From Leucobacter soli (GTDB taxonomy: Bacteria > Actinomycetota > Actinomycetes > Actinomycetales > Microbacteriaceae), in the NCBI RefSeq assembly GCF_910593785.1, contig NZ_CAJVAP010000010.1, positions 46,525-110,524 of the forward strand: a DNA stretch of 64,000 nucleotides, read 5' to 3'. The notes under the pieces are model-generated. The model saw only the letters and a list, made by a program, of their open reading frames with translations, was not told the origin of the DNA and searched no databases. Both the position numbers and the translations under genes were made by a program. Positions 52,270 to 60,989 of this stretch are shown piece by piece (position 1 is the first letter of the stretch; each line of letters starts with the position of its first letter).

Positions 52270-53784
52270 GTGTGGGAGCGAGCGGGCAACGGGTATGCCA
52301 CGTTGCGCATGCTGCTCGCAGACGAGCGGCTGAACCTCGAGTCGGTGCAGACGCCGGAGTACCTGCTGGATCGTCTTGTGCGCTGGGTGACGGTGACCGA
52401 GATGGTGGACCCGTCCCCGTACCTGCTCGGTGACGAACTGATCCTCACCCTGGGCAGCGCCTGGCCGGATCCCGACTCCCCGGACATTGAGCAGTTCGTG
52501 CGTCGCCTCGCCTCGGCGGGCGTGGCCGCAGTCGGCATCGGCCTCGGCTTCACACACGAACGCGTGCCGCAGCGGATGATCGACGCCGCGAGTGCACAGG
52601 GGCTGCCGCTAATCGCCGTGCCGCTCACCACCCGGTTCCGGTCGATCGGGGAGTATGTCGTCGAGTACGTGCTCGGCGACAAGTACGCAGCCGTCCAGGA
52701 CACACTGCGGGCCCACAGCGAGCTCACGGAGGCGCTGACCTCCCGCCTCGGCGTTGAGGGCCTGATCAGCCAGCTGCGTCGGCTCATCGAGGTGCCGGTC
52801 GCGGTGATCGACTACTGGGGCGGGATAATCGCGAATCAGCCCGCGTCGACGATTTGGGAGACCGAGGCGGTCATCGAGCATCGCGGCAGCGTTAGACATG
52901 GCGATGTCATGGGCGGCGCGTCCGTCTACCCTGTCGAGATCGACGACAAGCGCGTCGCGTTCCTCTGCACCCACGGAATCGGCAAGGCACCGGAGCTCAT
53001 GCGCTTCGCCGTGAGCCTCGTCGCCCTCGAGCTCTCCCGCCGGCAGGCGCTGCAGCACGGGCGGCGCGAGCTCATCGGTCAGGTGCTCGGCGACTATGTG
53101 CAGGGCGACCTCGCAGACCACGAGGCCCACCGTCGACTCAGCCGGGCGGGAGTGGACTTTCACCATCAGAACCGGGTGATCCTCGCCCGGGTGAACTGCT
53201 CGCCGCGGCTGCTCGAGGACGTGCCGTGGAACAGCGACGACTTTCTCCCTCTGCAGTCCGCGGAGTACACGGTCGCGCTCGTCGACGACGTGATCGCCAT
53301 CATCAGCTCCGAGACGGTCGATGCCGACGACCTCGCGCAGGCCGCGACGCGACACCTCGCGAGGCTCGGCGAAACCCGCATCGGCATCGGAGGTCCGTAT
53401 CAGGGGGTGGCGGGGCTGCGTCTCTCCTGGCTGGAGGCGCAGGGGGCGATGGGATCCGGCCCCTCGACCGATTCGGGCACCTCGATGCATCTGCCCCGCC
53501 TGATGCTCGCGAGCCTCAAGGTGCCGCTGCAGAGCATCGGCGATCAGATCCTCAAGGTGCTCATCGACTACGACGCTGAGAACGACGCCCAGCTCGTCTC
53601 GACCCTCAAGGTCTACCTCGAGAGCAACTGCCAGGCGACCGTGGCGGCCCAGCGACTCTTCGTACACCGGAACACGCTGCGCTACCGCTTGCGGCTCATC
53701 GGCAAGCTGACCGGCGCGGATCTCGACGACTTCGAGGTGCTCGTGAACTTCTATCTCGCCGTGCTCGCGTTGGAGATGGGGTAG
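52270..53784 (+). CDS. PucR-family transcriptional regulator
   Basis: 504 residues. A PucR N-terminal ligand domain (about 10-130), a middle GGDEF-like/CdaR region, and a C-terminal HTH_30 (NCQATVAAQRLFVHRNTLRYRLRLI). Members usually activate catabolic genes in response to a substrate. It sits between two operons that share a 17-bp promoter element, so it is the likely regulator of both. GTG 52270 follows GAGGGGG. Confidence 0.88.
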   Translation: MWERAGNGYATLRMLLADERLNLESVQTPEYLLDRLVRWVTVTEMVDPSPYLLGDELILTLGSAWPDPDSPDIEQFVRRLASAGVAAVGIGLGFTHERVPQRMIDAASAQGLPLIAVPLTTRFRSIGEYVVEYVLGDKYAAVQDTLRAHSELTEALTSRLGVEGLISQLRRLIEVPVAVIDYWGGIIANQPASTIWETEAVIEHRGSVRHGDVMGGASVYPVEIDDKRVAFLCTHGIGKAPELMRFAVSLVALELSRRQALQHGRRELIGQVLGDYVQGDLADHEAHRRLSRAGVDFHHQNRVILARVNCSPRLLEDVPWNSDDFLPLQSAEYTVALVDDVIAIISSETVDADDLAQAATRHLARLGETRIGIGGPYQGVAGLRLSWLEAQGAMGSGPSTDSGTSMHLPRLMLASLKVPLQSIGDQILKVLIDYDAENDAQLVSTLKVYLESNCQATVAAQRLFVHRNTLRYRLRLIGKLTGADLDDFEVLVNFYLAVLALEMG

Positions 53785-53832
53785 CCGCTTCACTTCGGAT
53801 GTGTGCACGACGTCATCCCTTTGCAGAAGAGT

Positions 53833-53849
53833 TGTGCAATCTCACATGT
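53833..53849 (+). promoter_or_regulatory. 17-bp element shared by the dioxygenase and ALDH promoters (copy 2)
   Basis: TGTGCAATCTCACATGT, 86 bp before the ALDH start. The -10 candidate TACGAT (53871-53876) lies 21 bp downstream, the same geometry as copy 1. Another TGTGCA occurs at 53811. Confidence 0.6.
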
Positions 53850-53935
53850 CGGGTGGCTTTTCGTCGGCCATACGATGAGACCACTTCGAGGCGCCGTTCG
53901 AGCGAGCGCAAGGATCCGGGTGAAGGAGACGACAG

Positions 53936-55393
53936 ATGTCCGATGTGCGATCGCGTTTGGAGGCCGTGTTCACGCTGAACAGCGGCAGCATCGGCGGCGA
54001 ATGGGTTCCGAGCGAGAGCGGCCGGACCGCAGAGGTGCGGAACCCGGCGACTGGCGAGGTCATCGCCACCACGCCGATGATGACGGCGGCGGACGTGGAC
54101 CGGGCGGTCGACGTCGCGCAGGAGGCGTTCCTCGAGTGGCGGAAGACGAGCGCCAAGGAGCGCTCCGTCCTCCTGCGGCGCTGGCGCGATCTGCTCGAGG
54201 AGCATGTCGAGACACTGGCGCGTATCCTCACCCTCGAGCAGGGCAAGCCGTTGCAGGAGGCGCGCAACGAGACCCTGCAGTCCGTCGCGTACATCGAATT
54301 CTTCGCCGAGGAGTGCCGCCGCCTCTACGGTGAGACGATCCCGGCGAACACCCGAGACCGCCGACTGCTCGTGCAGCGCGAGCCCCTCGGCGTGGTCGGC
54401 GTCATCTCGCCCTGGAACTTCCCCTCGGCGATGATCGGGCGCAAGGCGGGCGCGGCGCTCGCCGCCGGCTGCACCGTGGTCGCGAAGCCCGCGGCCGAGA
54501 CTCCGCTCAGCGCCCTCGCACTGGCGATCCTCGCCGAGGAGGCCGGGATCCCCGCCGGCGTCTTCAACGTCGTCACCGGATCCGGCGGCGAGCTCGGTGC
54601 GGCGTTCACGGCGAACCCGCTCGTGCGCAAGATCTCATTCACCGGGTCGACGGCCGTCGGCAAGCGGCTCGCACGAGAATCCGCCGACACGCTCAAGCAC
54701 CTCTCGCTCGAGCTCGGAGGCAGCGCCCCCTTCATCGTCTTCGACGACGCCGACATCGAACGCGCCGTCGCCGGTGTGCTCGCCAGCAAGTTCCGCAACG
54801 CCGGCCAGACCTGCGTCGCGACCAACCGCATCTTCGTGCAGCGCGGCGTCGCCGACGAGTTCGCACGGCGCTTCGCCGAGGAGGTCGGCCGCCTCCGCGT
54901 CGGCGCCGGCATCGAGGACGGAACGCAGATCGGCCCGCTGATCAACGAGGGGGCCGCGAACCAGGTCTCCGGCATGATCGAGCGGGCTCGCGAGCAGGGC
55001 GCCGAGATCGTGGTCGGCGGCGACGCCCGGGCCGGGGCGTTCGTGCAGCCGACCGTCGTGCTCGGCGTCTCGGACGACATGGATCTGGTGAACCACGAGA
55101 TCTTCGGCCCGGTCGCCCCCATCTCGATCTTCGACACCGAGGAGGAGGTGATCGCGCGTGCGAACTCCACCGTCTACGGGCTCTCCGCGTACTTCTACAC
55201 CAACGACTACCGCCGCATCGTGCGGGTCGGAGAGGCGCTCGAGTTCGGCATGGTCGGCGTGAACGAGTCGCTGACCACCACCGAGGTGGCGCCGTTCGGC
55301 GGGGTCAAGGACTCCGGGTACGGTCGTGAAGGCTCCCACTTCGGCCTCGAGGAGTACACGCAGATCAAGTACCTCTGCATCGGAGGCCTCTGA
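53936..55393 (+). CDS. NAD(P)-dependent aldehyde/semialdehyde dehydrogenase
   Basis: 485 residues, close to succinate-semialdehyde-type ALDHs. Catalytic Glu in LELGGSAPF, Cys in NAGQTCVATN, Asn in PWNFPSAM. ATG follows AAGGAG. First gene of a five-gene operon (ALDH, ferredoxin reductase, dehydratase, ubiX, ubiD). Likely oxidises an aldehyde from ring cleavage or side-chain breakdown. Confidence 0.92.
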   Translation: MSDVRSRLEAVFTLNSGSIGGEWVPSESGRTAEVRNPATGEVIATTPMMTAADVDRAVDVAQEAFLEWRKTSAKERSVLLRRWRDLLEEHVETLARILTLEQGKPLQEARNETLQSVAYIEFFAEECRRLYGETIPANTRDRRLLVQREPLGVVGVISPWNFPSAMIGRKAGAALAAGCTVVAKPAAETPLSALALAILAEEAGIPAGVFNVVTGSGGELGAAFTANPLVRKISFTGSTAVGKRLARESADTLKHLSLELGGSAPFIVFDDADIERAVAGVLASKFRNAGQTCVATNRIFVQRGVADEFARRFAEEVGRLRVGAGIEDGTQIGPLINEGAANQVSGMIERAREQGAEIVVGGDARAGAFVQPTVVLGVSDDMDLVNHEIFGPVAPISIFDTEEEVIARANSTVYGLSAYFYTNDYRRIVRVGEALEFGMVGVNESLTTTEVAPFGGVKDSGYGREGSHFGLEEYTQIKYLCIGGL

Positions 55394-56589
55394 TGTTGAA
55401 CCCGCATCCGACCCCTGGGGCCGTGGACCGCGCGGACGTTGTCATCATCGGCGGCGGCCAGGCCGCGGCAGAGCTGGTGAAGTCGCTGCGCCGCGAAGCC
55501 TTCGCGGGCAGCATCCACCTGATCGGCGATGAGGACTATCTGCCCTACGACCGTCCGCCGCTCTCGAAAGGGGTCATGAAGACCGGCGTCGAGATGGATC
55601 GCCTGGCCTTCCTCAACGCCGCCGGGTACGAGAAGCACGGCGTGACCGTGGACCTCGGCGTGAGCGCGACGGCGATCGATCCCGACGCCCGGACCGTCAG
55701 CACGTCGGACGGCCGCAGGATCGGCTACGAGGTGTGCGTGCTCGCCACCGGCGCGCGCGCCGTACCGGCGCCCTGGCACGGCACCAGCCGCGTCCACTCG
55801 ATCCGCACCTACGCCGACGCCCAGGAGCTGCACGCGGCGATTGAGGCGGGGGCCAAGCGATTCCTCGTGGTCGGCGGCGGCTACCTGGGTCTCGAGACGG
55901 CGAGTTCGCTCGCCGCCTCCGGCCTCGACGTCTCGCTTGTCGAGGCCACCCCGCAGCTGCTCACCGGCCGCGCTTCGCGTTTCGTCTCGGACTGGCTGAA
56001 ACGGCAGCACGAGGAGCGGGGAGTCGAGATCTTCCTCGGCTCGATGGTCGCCGAACTCGAGGAGCGCGACGACACCGTGCACGTGCGCCTCGCGAACGGG
56101 ACCGAGGTCGAGGCGGATCAGGTCGTGTTCGCCGTCGGCGCTCTCGCGAACCTCGACCTCGCGAAAGCGGTCGGCGCGGAGTGCGGTCGCGGCGTCCTCG
56201 TCGACGAACGGTGCGAGACCACCGTCGCGGGCGTCTACGCGATCGGCGACGTCGCCAGCTACCGCACCGGCAGCGGCGGCGAGGCCCGCGTCGAGTCGGT
56301 GTTCAACGCCACATCGCAGGCCAAGAACCTCGCCCGCGTGATCGCCGGCAAGGATCTCAAGGCGTCCAGCGTGCCGACGTTCTGGTCGGATCAGGTCGGC
56401 GTCTCGATCCGGCTCGCCGGCTGGGTGCCGCCGACGGTCGAGACGAACGACGTGGTGACGCAGGAGGAGGACGGCTGGCTCGTGGAGCGCTATCTCGGCG
56501 GCCGGCTCGTGGGCGTCGAGGCCATGAACCGATTGGTCGACTACATGCGCATCCTGCCCGAGATCGCCGACCTCCGACGGAAGCTGTAG
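55393..56589 (+). CDS. FAD-dependent ferredoxin reductase (BphA4/PdR-like)
   Basis: 398 residues. Two Rossmann motifs: FAD site VVIIGGGQAAAELVKSLR at ~17 and NAD site FLVVGGGYLGLETASSLA near 157; the second FAD motif is GVYAIGDVAS. A C-terminal reductase domain follows. It passes electrons from NAD(P)H to the adrenodoxin-type ferredoxin, completing a three-component dioxygenase. Its ATG overlaps the ALDH stop (TGATG). Confidence 0.92.
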   Translation: MLNPHPTPGAVDRADVVIIGGGQAAAELVKSLRREAFAGSIHLIGDEDYLPYDRPPLSKGVMKTGVEMDRLAFLNAAGYEKHGVTVDLGVSATAIDPDARTVSTSDGRRIGYEVCVLATGARAVPAPWHGTSRVHSIRTYADAQELHAAIEAGAKRFLVVGGGYLGLETASSLAASGLDVSLVEATPQLLTGRASRFVSDWLKRQHEERGVEIFLGSMVAELEERDDTVHVRLANGTEVEADQVVFAVGALANLDLAKAVGAECGRGVLVDERCETTVAGVYAIGDVASYRTGSGGEARVESVFNATSQAKNLARVIAGKDLKASSVPTFWSDQVGVSIRLAGWVPPTVETNDVVTQEEDGWLVERYLGGRLVGVEAMNRLVDYMRILPEIADLRRKL

Positions 56590-56591
56590 CC

Positions 56592-58298
56592 ATGGGCATC
56601 GACAACGGACTCACCGACTACGGCGACCCCGAGTTCGCCTCCTACCTCCGCGGCGCCTTCGCCTCGAGCATGGGCTTCAGCGAGGAGGCGCTGAGCCGCC
56701 CGATCGTCGGCATCACCTGGACGGCGAGCGACTTCAACAACTGCCATCGGCTCGCGCCCGAGCTGATCGAGGCCGTGAAGCGCGGCGTGCTCATGGAGGG
56801 CGCGCTGCCGATGGTCTTCCCGACGCTCTCCCTCGGCGAGGGGTTCCTCAACCCGACATCGATGTACTTCCGCAACCTGATGGCGATGGAGACCGAGGAG
56901 ATCGTGCGCGGCCAGCCGATGGACGCGGTCGTGATGGTCGGCGGCTGCGACAAGACGATCCCCGCGCAGGCGATGGCGGCGCTCTCGGTCGACCGACCGA
57001 CCGTGATCCTGCCGGTCGGCCCGATGATGACCGGGAGCTTCGAGGGCGAGCGTCTCGGGGCCTGCACCGATTGCCGCCGCTACTGGGGCCAGTACCGCGC
57101 CGGCACGATGACGCGCGAGCGGCTCGTCGGCGTGAAGCAGCGACTGGCCTCGACCGCGGGCACCTGCCCGGTCATGGGCACGGCCAGCACGATGGCGAGC
57201 CTGGTCGAGACGCTGGGCCTCGCCCTGCCGGGAGCGGGCACGGTGCCGGCCGTCGCGGCCGACCGCCTGCGGATCGCCGAGGAGAGCGGCCGTCGCGCCG
57301 CGCAGTTCGCGCGGGACGGCGGCCCCGGCCCCCGCACCTTCGTGACGCCGGAGTCCGTCGAGAACGCGCTGCGCATGCTGCTCGCGATCAGCGGCTCGAC
57401 GAACGCGCTCGTCCACCTCACCGCGATCGCCCGCCGGGCGGGCATCGCCGTCGATCCGCATCGATTCAACGAGCTGAGCGAGGAGACGCCGGTGATCGTC
57501 TCGCTCAAGCCGACCGGCGACGGCTACATGGAGGACTTCCACCGTGCCGGCGGCGTGCGCGCGGTACTGCGCGAGCTGGCCGACGACTTCGACCTCGACA
57601 CCCCGACGGTCGGCGGGGGAACGCTCCGCGACCACATCGACTTCGACGAGGGCTGGCGGGACCATCGGGTGGTCCGCCCGCGGACGGACCCGGTGAACCC
57701 CGTCGGCGGGCTCGTCTCGCTCTTCGGCTCCCTCGCCCCGACCGGGGCCATCCTGAAGCGCGCGGCGGCCACCCCGGAACTGTTCGAGCGCACCGGCCGG
57801 GCCGTCGTCTTCACCTCTCCCGCCGACCTCGCGGAGCGGATCGACGACCCGGCCCTCGACGTCACCGAGGACGACTTCCTGGTCATGCAGAATGCCGGCC
57901 CCCTCGGGGCGGGCATGCCGGAGGCCGGCTACCTGCCGATCCCGAAGAAGCTGCTCGAGCGGGGTGTCACCGACATGGTCCGCCTCTCGGACGCGCGGAT
58001 GAGCGGCACCGCCTACGGCACTGTGATCCTGCACATCTCGCCGGAGTCCGCCGTCGGCGGCCCGCTCTCGCTCGTGCGGAACGGCGACCTGATCCGGCTC
58101 TCCGTGAGCGAGCGCCGGCTCGACCTCCTGGTCGATGACGTCGAGCTCGCGAAGCGCACCCCCGAGATCCATGTGATGGATCAGCAGGGTGCGTACGGTG
58201 CACTGTACCGGCAGGAGATCATGCAGGCGCCCGATGGCTGCGATTTCCGCTCCGCCGTCCGCGAGCCGCTCCCGCAAGAGGCGGGGTCGCACTCATGA
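56592..58298 (+). CDS. IlvD/Edd-family dehydratase
   Basis: 568 residues. Fe-S cluster Cys candidates are in DFNNCHRL, VGGCDKT and GTCPVMGTAS. The family dehydrates 2,3-dihydroxy or sugar acids. No branched-chain amino-acid genes are near, so a role in catabolism (sugar-acid-like or hydroxylated ring-derived acid) is more likely than in valine synthesis. It starts 2 bp after the reductase and overlaps ubiX by 4 bp. Confidence 0.88.
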   Translation: MGIDNGLTDYGDPEFASYLRGAFASSMGFSEEALSRPIVGITWTASDFNNCHRLAPELIEAVKRGVLMEGALPMVFPTLSLGEGFLNPTSMYFRNLMAMETEEIVRGQPMDAVVMVGGCDKTIPAQAMAALSVDRPTVILPVGPMMTGSFEGERLGACTDCRRYWGQYRAGTMTRERLVGVKQRLASTAGTCPVMGTASTMASLVETLGLALPGAGTVPAVAADRLRIAEESGRRAAQFARDGGPGPRTFVTPESVENALRMLLAISGSTNALVHLTAIARRAGIAVDPHRFNELSEETPVIVSLKPTGDGYMEDFHRAGGVRAVLRELADDFDLDTPTVGGGTLRDHIDFDEGWRDHRVVRPRTDPVNPVGGLVSLFGSLAPTGAILKRAAATPELFERTGRAVVFTSPADLAERIDDPALDVTEDDFLVMQNAGPLGAGMPEAGYLPIPKKLLERGVTDMVRLSDARMSGTAYGTVILHISPESAVGGPLSLVRNGDLIRLSVSERRLDLLVDDVELAKRTPEIHVMDQQGAYGALYRQEIMQAPDGCDFRSAVREPLPQEAGSHS

Positions 58299-58888
58299 GG
58301 CGACTGGTGGTGGCGATCACGGGGGCGTCCGGGGCGCTGCTCGGCGTGGAGGCGCTCCGGCGAGCGGCGGAGGTCGACGACATCGAGACCCACGTCATCG
58401 TCACAGGATCCGGGTTGCAGACGCTCCACCAGGAGACGGACCTCACCTTCGGCGACATCCGCGAACTCGCGGACCACGTGCACAAGAACCACGACCTCGC
58501 ATCCGAATTGGCGAGCGGGTCGTTCCAGGTCGACGGTATGCTCGTCGCGCCGTGCAGCGTCACGACCCTGTCTTCGATCGCCAACAGCTACGATGCGAAC
58601 CTCGTGGTGCGAGCCGCCGACGTCATGCTCAAGGAACGCCGGCCCCTGGTGCTGCTCTTCCGCGAGACGCCGTTCCATCTCGGCCATATCCGGCTGATGG
58701 AGCAGGTGACGATGAACGGCGGGATCGTCATGCCGCCGATGCCGGCGTTCTACCTGAAGCCGCGCACCGTCGAGGAGATCGTCGAGCAGACGGTGGGGCG
58801 CGCCTTCGATCTGCTGCGCATGCCGCTGGAGCACACCCGACGTTGGTCGGGACTGGAACCGCCGCGACGAGAAGGAGCAGACGGATGA
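58295..58888 (+). CDS. ubiX: Flavin prenyltransferase, UbiX family
   Basis: 197 residues. It makes prenylated FMN from FMN and dimethylallyl phosphate. Typical motifs are AITGASGALLGVEALR, APCSVTTLSSIANSY and LLFRETPFHLGHIRLM. It supplies the cofactor for the UbiD protein encoded next, whose start it overlaps. Confidence 0.93.
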   Translation: MRRLVVAITGASGALLGVEALRRAAEVDDIETHVIVTGSGLQTLHQETDLTFGDIRELADHVHKNHDLASELASGSFQVDGMLVAPCSVTTLSSIANSYDANLVVRAADVMLKERRPLVLLFRETPFHLGHIRLMEQVTMNGGIVMPPMPAFYLKPRTVEEIVEQTVGRAFDLLRMPLEHTRRWSGLEPPRREGADG

Positions 58889-60237
58889 CGGAACGCGCCG
58901 CGATCGGACTGCGCGAGGAGCTCGAACGGCTCGAGGCCGCCGGGCGGCTGCTGCGCATCCCGCACGAGGTCTCCCCGCGCTTCGAGGTCTGCGCCTACGC
59001 GGCCGAGAGCGGCCCGGAGCGGGCCGTGCTCTTCGAGCGGGTGGCCGGATCCGACCACCCCGTCGTGATGAACAACACCGCGAGCCGCGAGGTCATCGCC
59101 GCGAGCCTCGGCATCGCGCCCGAGCGGATGGCCGAGCGCTACCTCGAGGCGCTCGTGCGGCCGATCGCCCCGCTCGTGCGGCCGGCGTCGGCCGGCCCCG
59201 CGGCGATCCACGAGGTCACCTACACGGGCGACGAGATCGACCTGCTCGCCCAGCTGCCGGTCCTCACCCATCACGAGCACGATGCCGGTCCCTACCTCAC
59301 CTCGGGCGTGGTGATCGGCGAGCACGAGGGCGCCCGCAACCTCTCCTACCACCGCATGCAGGTCCGCGGGCCGCGCGAGACCGGCATGGTCGTGGTTCAG
59401 CGCCACCTCCACCGCATGCTCGACGCGGCCGACGCCGAGAACCGCCCGCTCCCCGTCGTCGTCGCGCTCGGCCTGGACGCCGGGATGCTCCTCGCGGCCG
59501 GGACCTCCGGCAGCGCCGCGCCCTATGGATTCGACGAACTCGGCATCGTGGGCGCGCTGCGCAACACCCCCGTCGAGCTCGTGCCGGGCCTGACCGTGCC
59601 GATCGGGGTGCCGAGCTGCGCCGAGATCGTCATCGAGGGCCATATCCTGCCCAACACGCTGGAGCCGGAGGGGCCCTTCGCCGAGTTCGACGGGAACTAC
59701 GAGTCGGGCCGGGAGCGGGTGTTCCGCGCGACGGCGCTCACGATGCGCCGCGGGGCGATCTCCCACGGGCTCGCCACGGGGTCCACCTCGCAGCTGAACA
59801 TCATGGGCCTGCCGAACGAGGCCGTGATCCTGCGCGCCGTGCGCGCCGTGGTGCCCAGCGTCGACCGGGTGCACGTGACGCTCGGCGGCCTGCGCAAGTT
59901 CCACGCCATCGTCAGCATCGACAAGCGGATCGAGGGGGATCCCGCCGACGCGATCGTGGCCGCGTTCGCCGGGCACCGCGACCTCAAGCAGGTGACCGTC
60001 GTCGACCACGACGTCGATGTCTTCGACGCCTTCGCGGTGGAGCGGGCGGTCGCCACGGAGTTCCAGGCGCACCGCGGGCTGCACCTGTTCCATCGCGGCC
60101 GCGGCAACCCTGTCGATCGCAGCCTCGCCGAGGACGGGACGACCTCGCGCATCGGGATAGATGCCACGAGGCCGCTGGGCCTCGCCGTGCGGGTGCCCGC
60201 TGTGGTTCCCGGGCGGGATCGCGTTCGCCTGCCCTGA
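58885..60237 (+). CDS. prFMN-dependent decarboxylase, UbiD family
   Basis: 450 residues. The catalytic Glu-containing segment LEPEGPFAEFDG and the Arg-bearing NLSYHRMQV are present. Such enzymes reversibly remove carboxyl groups from aromatic, heteroaromatic or alpha,beta-unsaturated acids. Together with the dioxygenase it suggests decarboxylation of a ring acid or of its dihydroxylated product. The family is too diverse to name a substrate. Confidence 0.92.
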   Translation: MTERAAIGLREELERLEAAGRLLRIPHEVSPRFEVCAYAAESGPERAVLFERVAGSDHPVVMNNTASREVIAASLGIAPERMAERYLEALVRPIAPLVRPASAGPAAIHEVTYTGDEIDLLAQLPVLTHHEHDAGPYLTSGVVIGEHEGARNLSYHRMQVRGPRETGMVVVQRHLHRMLDAADAENRPLPVVVALGLDAGMLLAAGTSGSAAPYGFDELGIVGALRNTPVELVPGLTVPIGVPSCAEIVIEGHILPNTLEPEGPFAEFDGNYESGRERVFRATALTMRRGAISHGLATGSTSQLNIMGLPNEAVILRAVRAVVPSVDRVHVTLGGLRKFHAIVSIDKRIEGDPADAIVAAFAGHRDLKQVTVVDHDVDVFDAFAVERAVATEFQAHRGLHLFHRGRGNPVDRSLAEDGTTSRIGIDATRPLGLAVRVPAVVPGRDRVRLP

Positions 60238-60255
60238 GCGGCACGGCACGGCAGG

Positions 60256-60864
60256 CTATCGCCCGGCCTTCGATTCGACCGACCGTACGGCCGCCGCCTT
60301 GAACGTCGTCGTCATCACCGTCGCGCACGCCTGAACGATCGGCATCTTCCTGACGGTGTCGAGTCTTTCGATGAACCCGTCCGTCGCCGTTCGCCCCAAG
60401 ACCTCGAACATGCCCCCCAGCACGAACCGCACCGTCGTGAGCCCCTCTTCGCCGATGTCCTCCTGAGAGAGATGGAAGCTCTCCAACCACATGCCCATGA
60501 CCGCATCCTGCATGATGCTTCGAAGCTTCGGCGTCGAGTGCGGGCCGATGACGAGCAGCATGCGGTCGATGCCTTCCCGACCGGCGAGGTCGGCCAGCAT
60601 GAGCTGGAACCGTTCGGAGTCCGGGCGAAAGCCGCTCGCGATGAGCTGCGGGATCTCGGGAACCAGGATCCGCTGCACCGCACTGTGCGCGAGATCCTCG
60701 AGGTCGCTGAAGTGGTAGTAGAACGAGTTCCGGTTCAGCCCCGCCCTCTTGACGATATTGCTCACCGTGATGCGGTCGAAGGGCATCTCGCGGAGCGCAT
60801 CGAAGAATGCGGCCTCCAGGCGTTCGTCGGCCGCCGGGCTTCCGTCGTTCTTCGGGCGTGGCAT
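60256..60864 (-). CDS. TetR-family transcriptional regulator
   Basis: 202 residues. HTH at ~20-60 (ITVSNIVKRAGLNRNSFYYHFSDLEDL), then a TetR_C-like domain. ATG 60864 is chosen because GAGGGG lies 6 nt upstream; an ATG at 60930 would add 22 residues. It is divergent from a membrane protein gene that it probably represses. It converges on ubiD. Confidence 0.85.
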   Translation of the reverse strand: MPRPKNDGSPAADERLEAAFFDALREMPFDRITVSNIVKRAGLNRNSFYYHFSDLEDLAHSAVQRILVPEIPQLIASGFRPDSERFQLMLADLAGREGIDRMLLVIGPHSTPKLRSIMQDAVMGMWLESFHLSQEDIGEEGLTTVRFVLGGMFEVLGRTATDGFIERLDTVRKMPIVQACATVMTTTFKAAAVRSVESKAGR

Positions 60865-60989
60865 CCGGTCCCCTCGCTTTTGCGCCGAACTAGACAGCTT
60901 GAGCAATTTTGACCGTTTATTACTAGTCATCCTGCCTAATAATCTGAAGCTATCAGACGTGGCCCGTCGGCCGGAAGGAAGGATCCATC

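Noticed and set aside
56592..58298. Housekeeping ilvD for branched-chain amino acids
   Set aside because: It is locked by overlaps in a catabolic operon with ubiX/ubiD and no ilv genes are near; kept as a general IlvD/Edd-family dehydratase.
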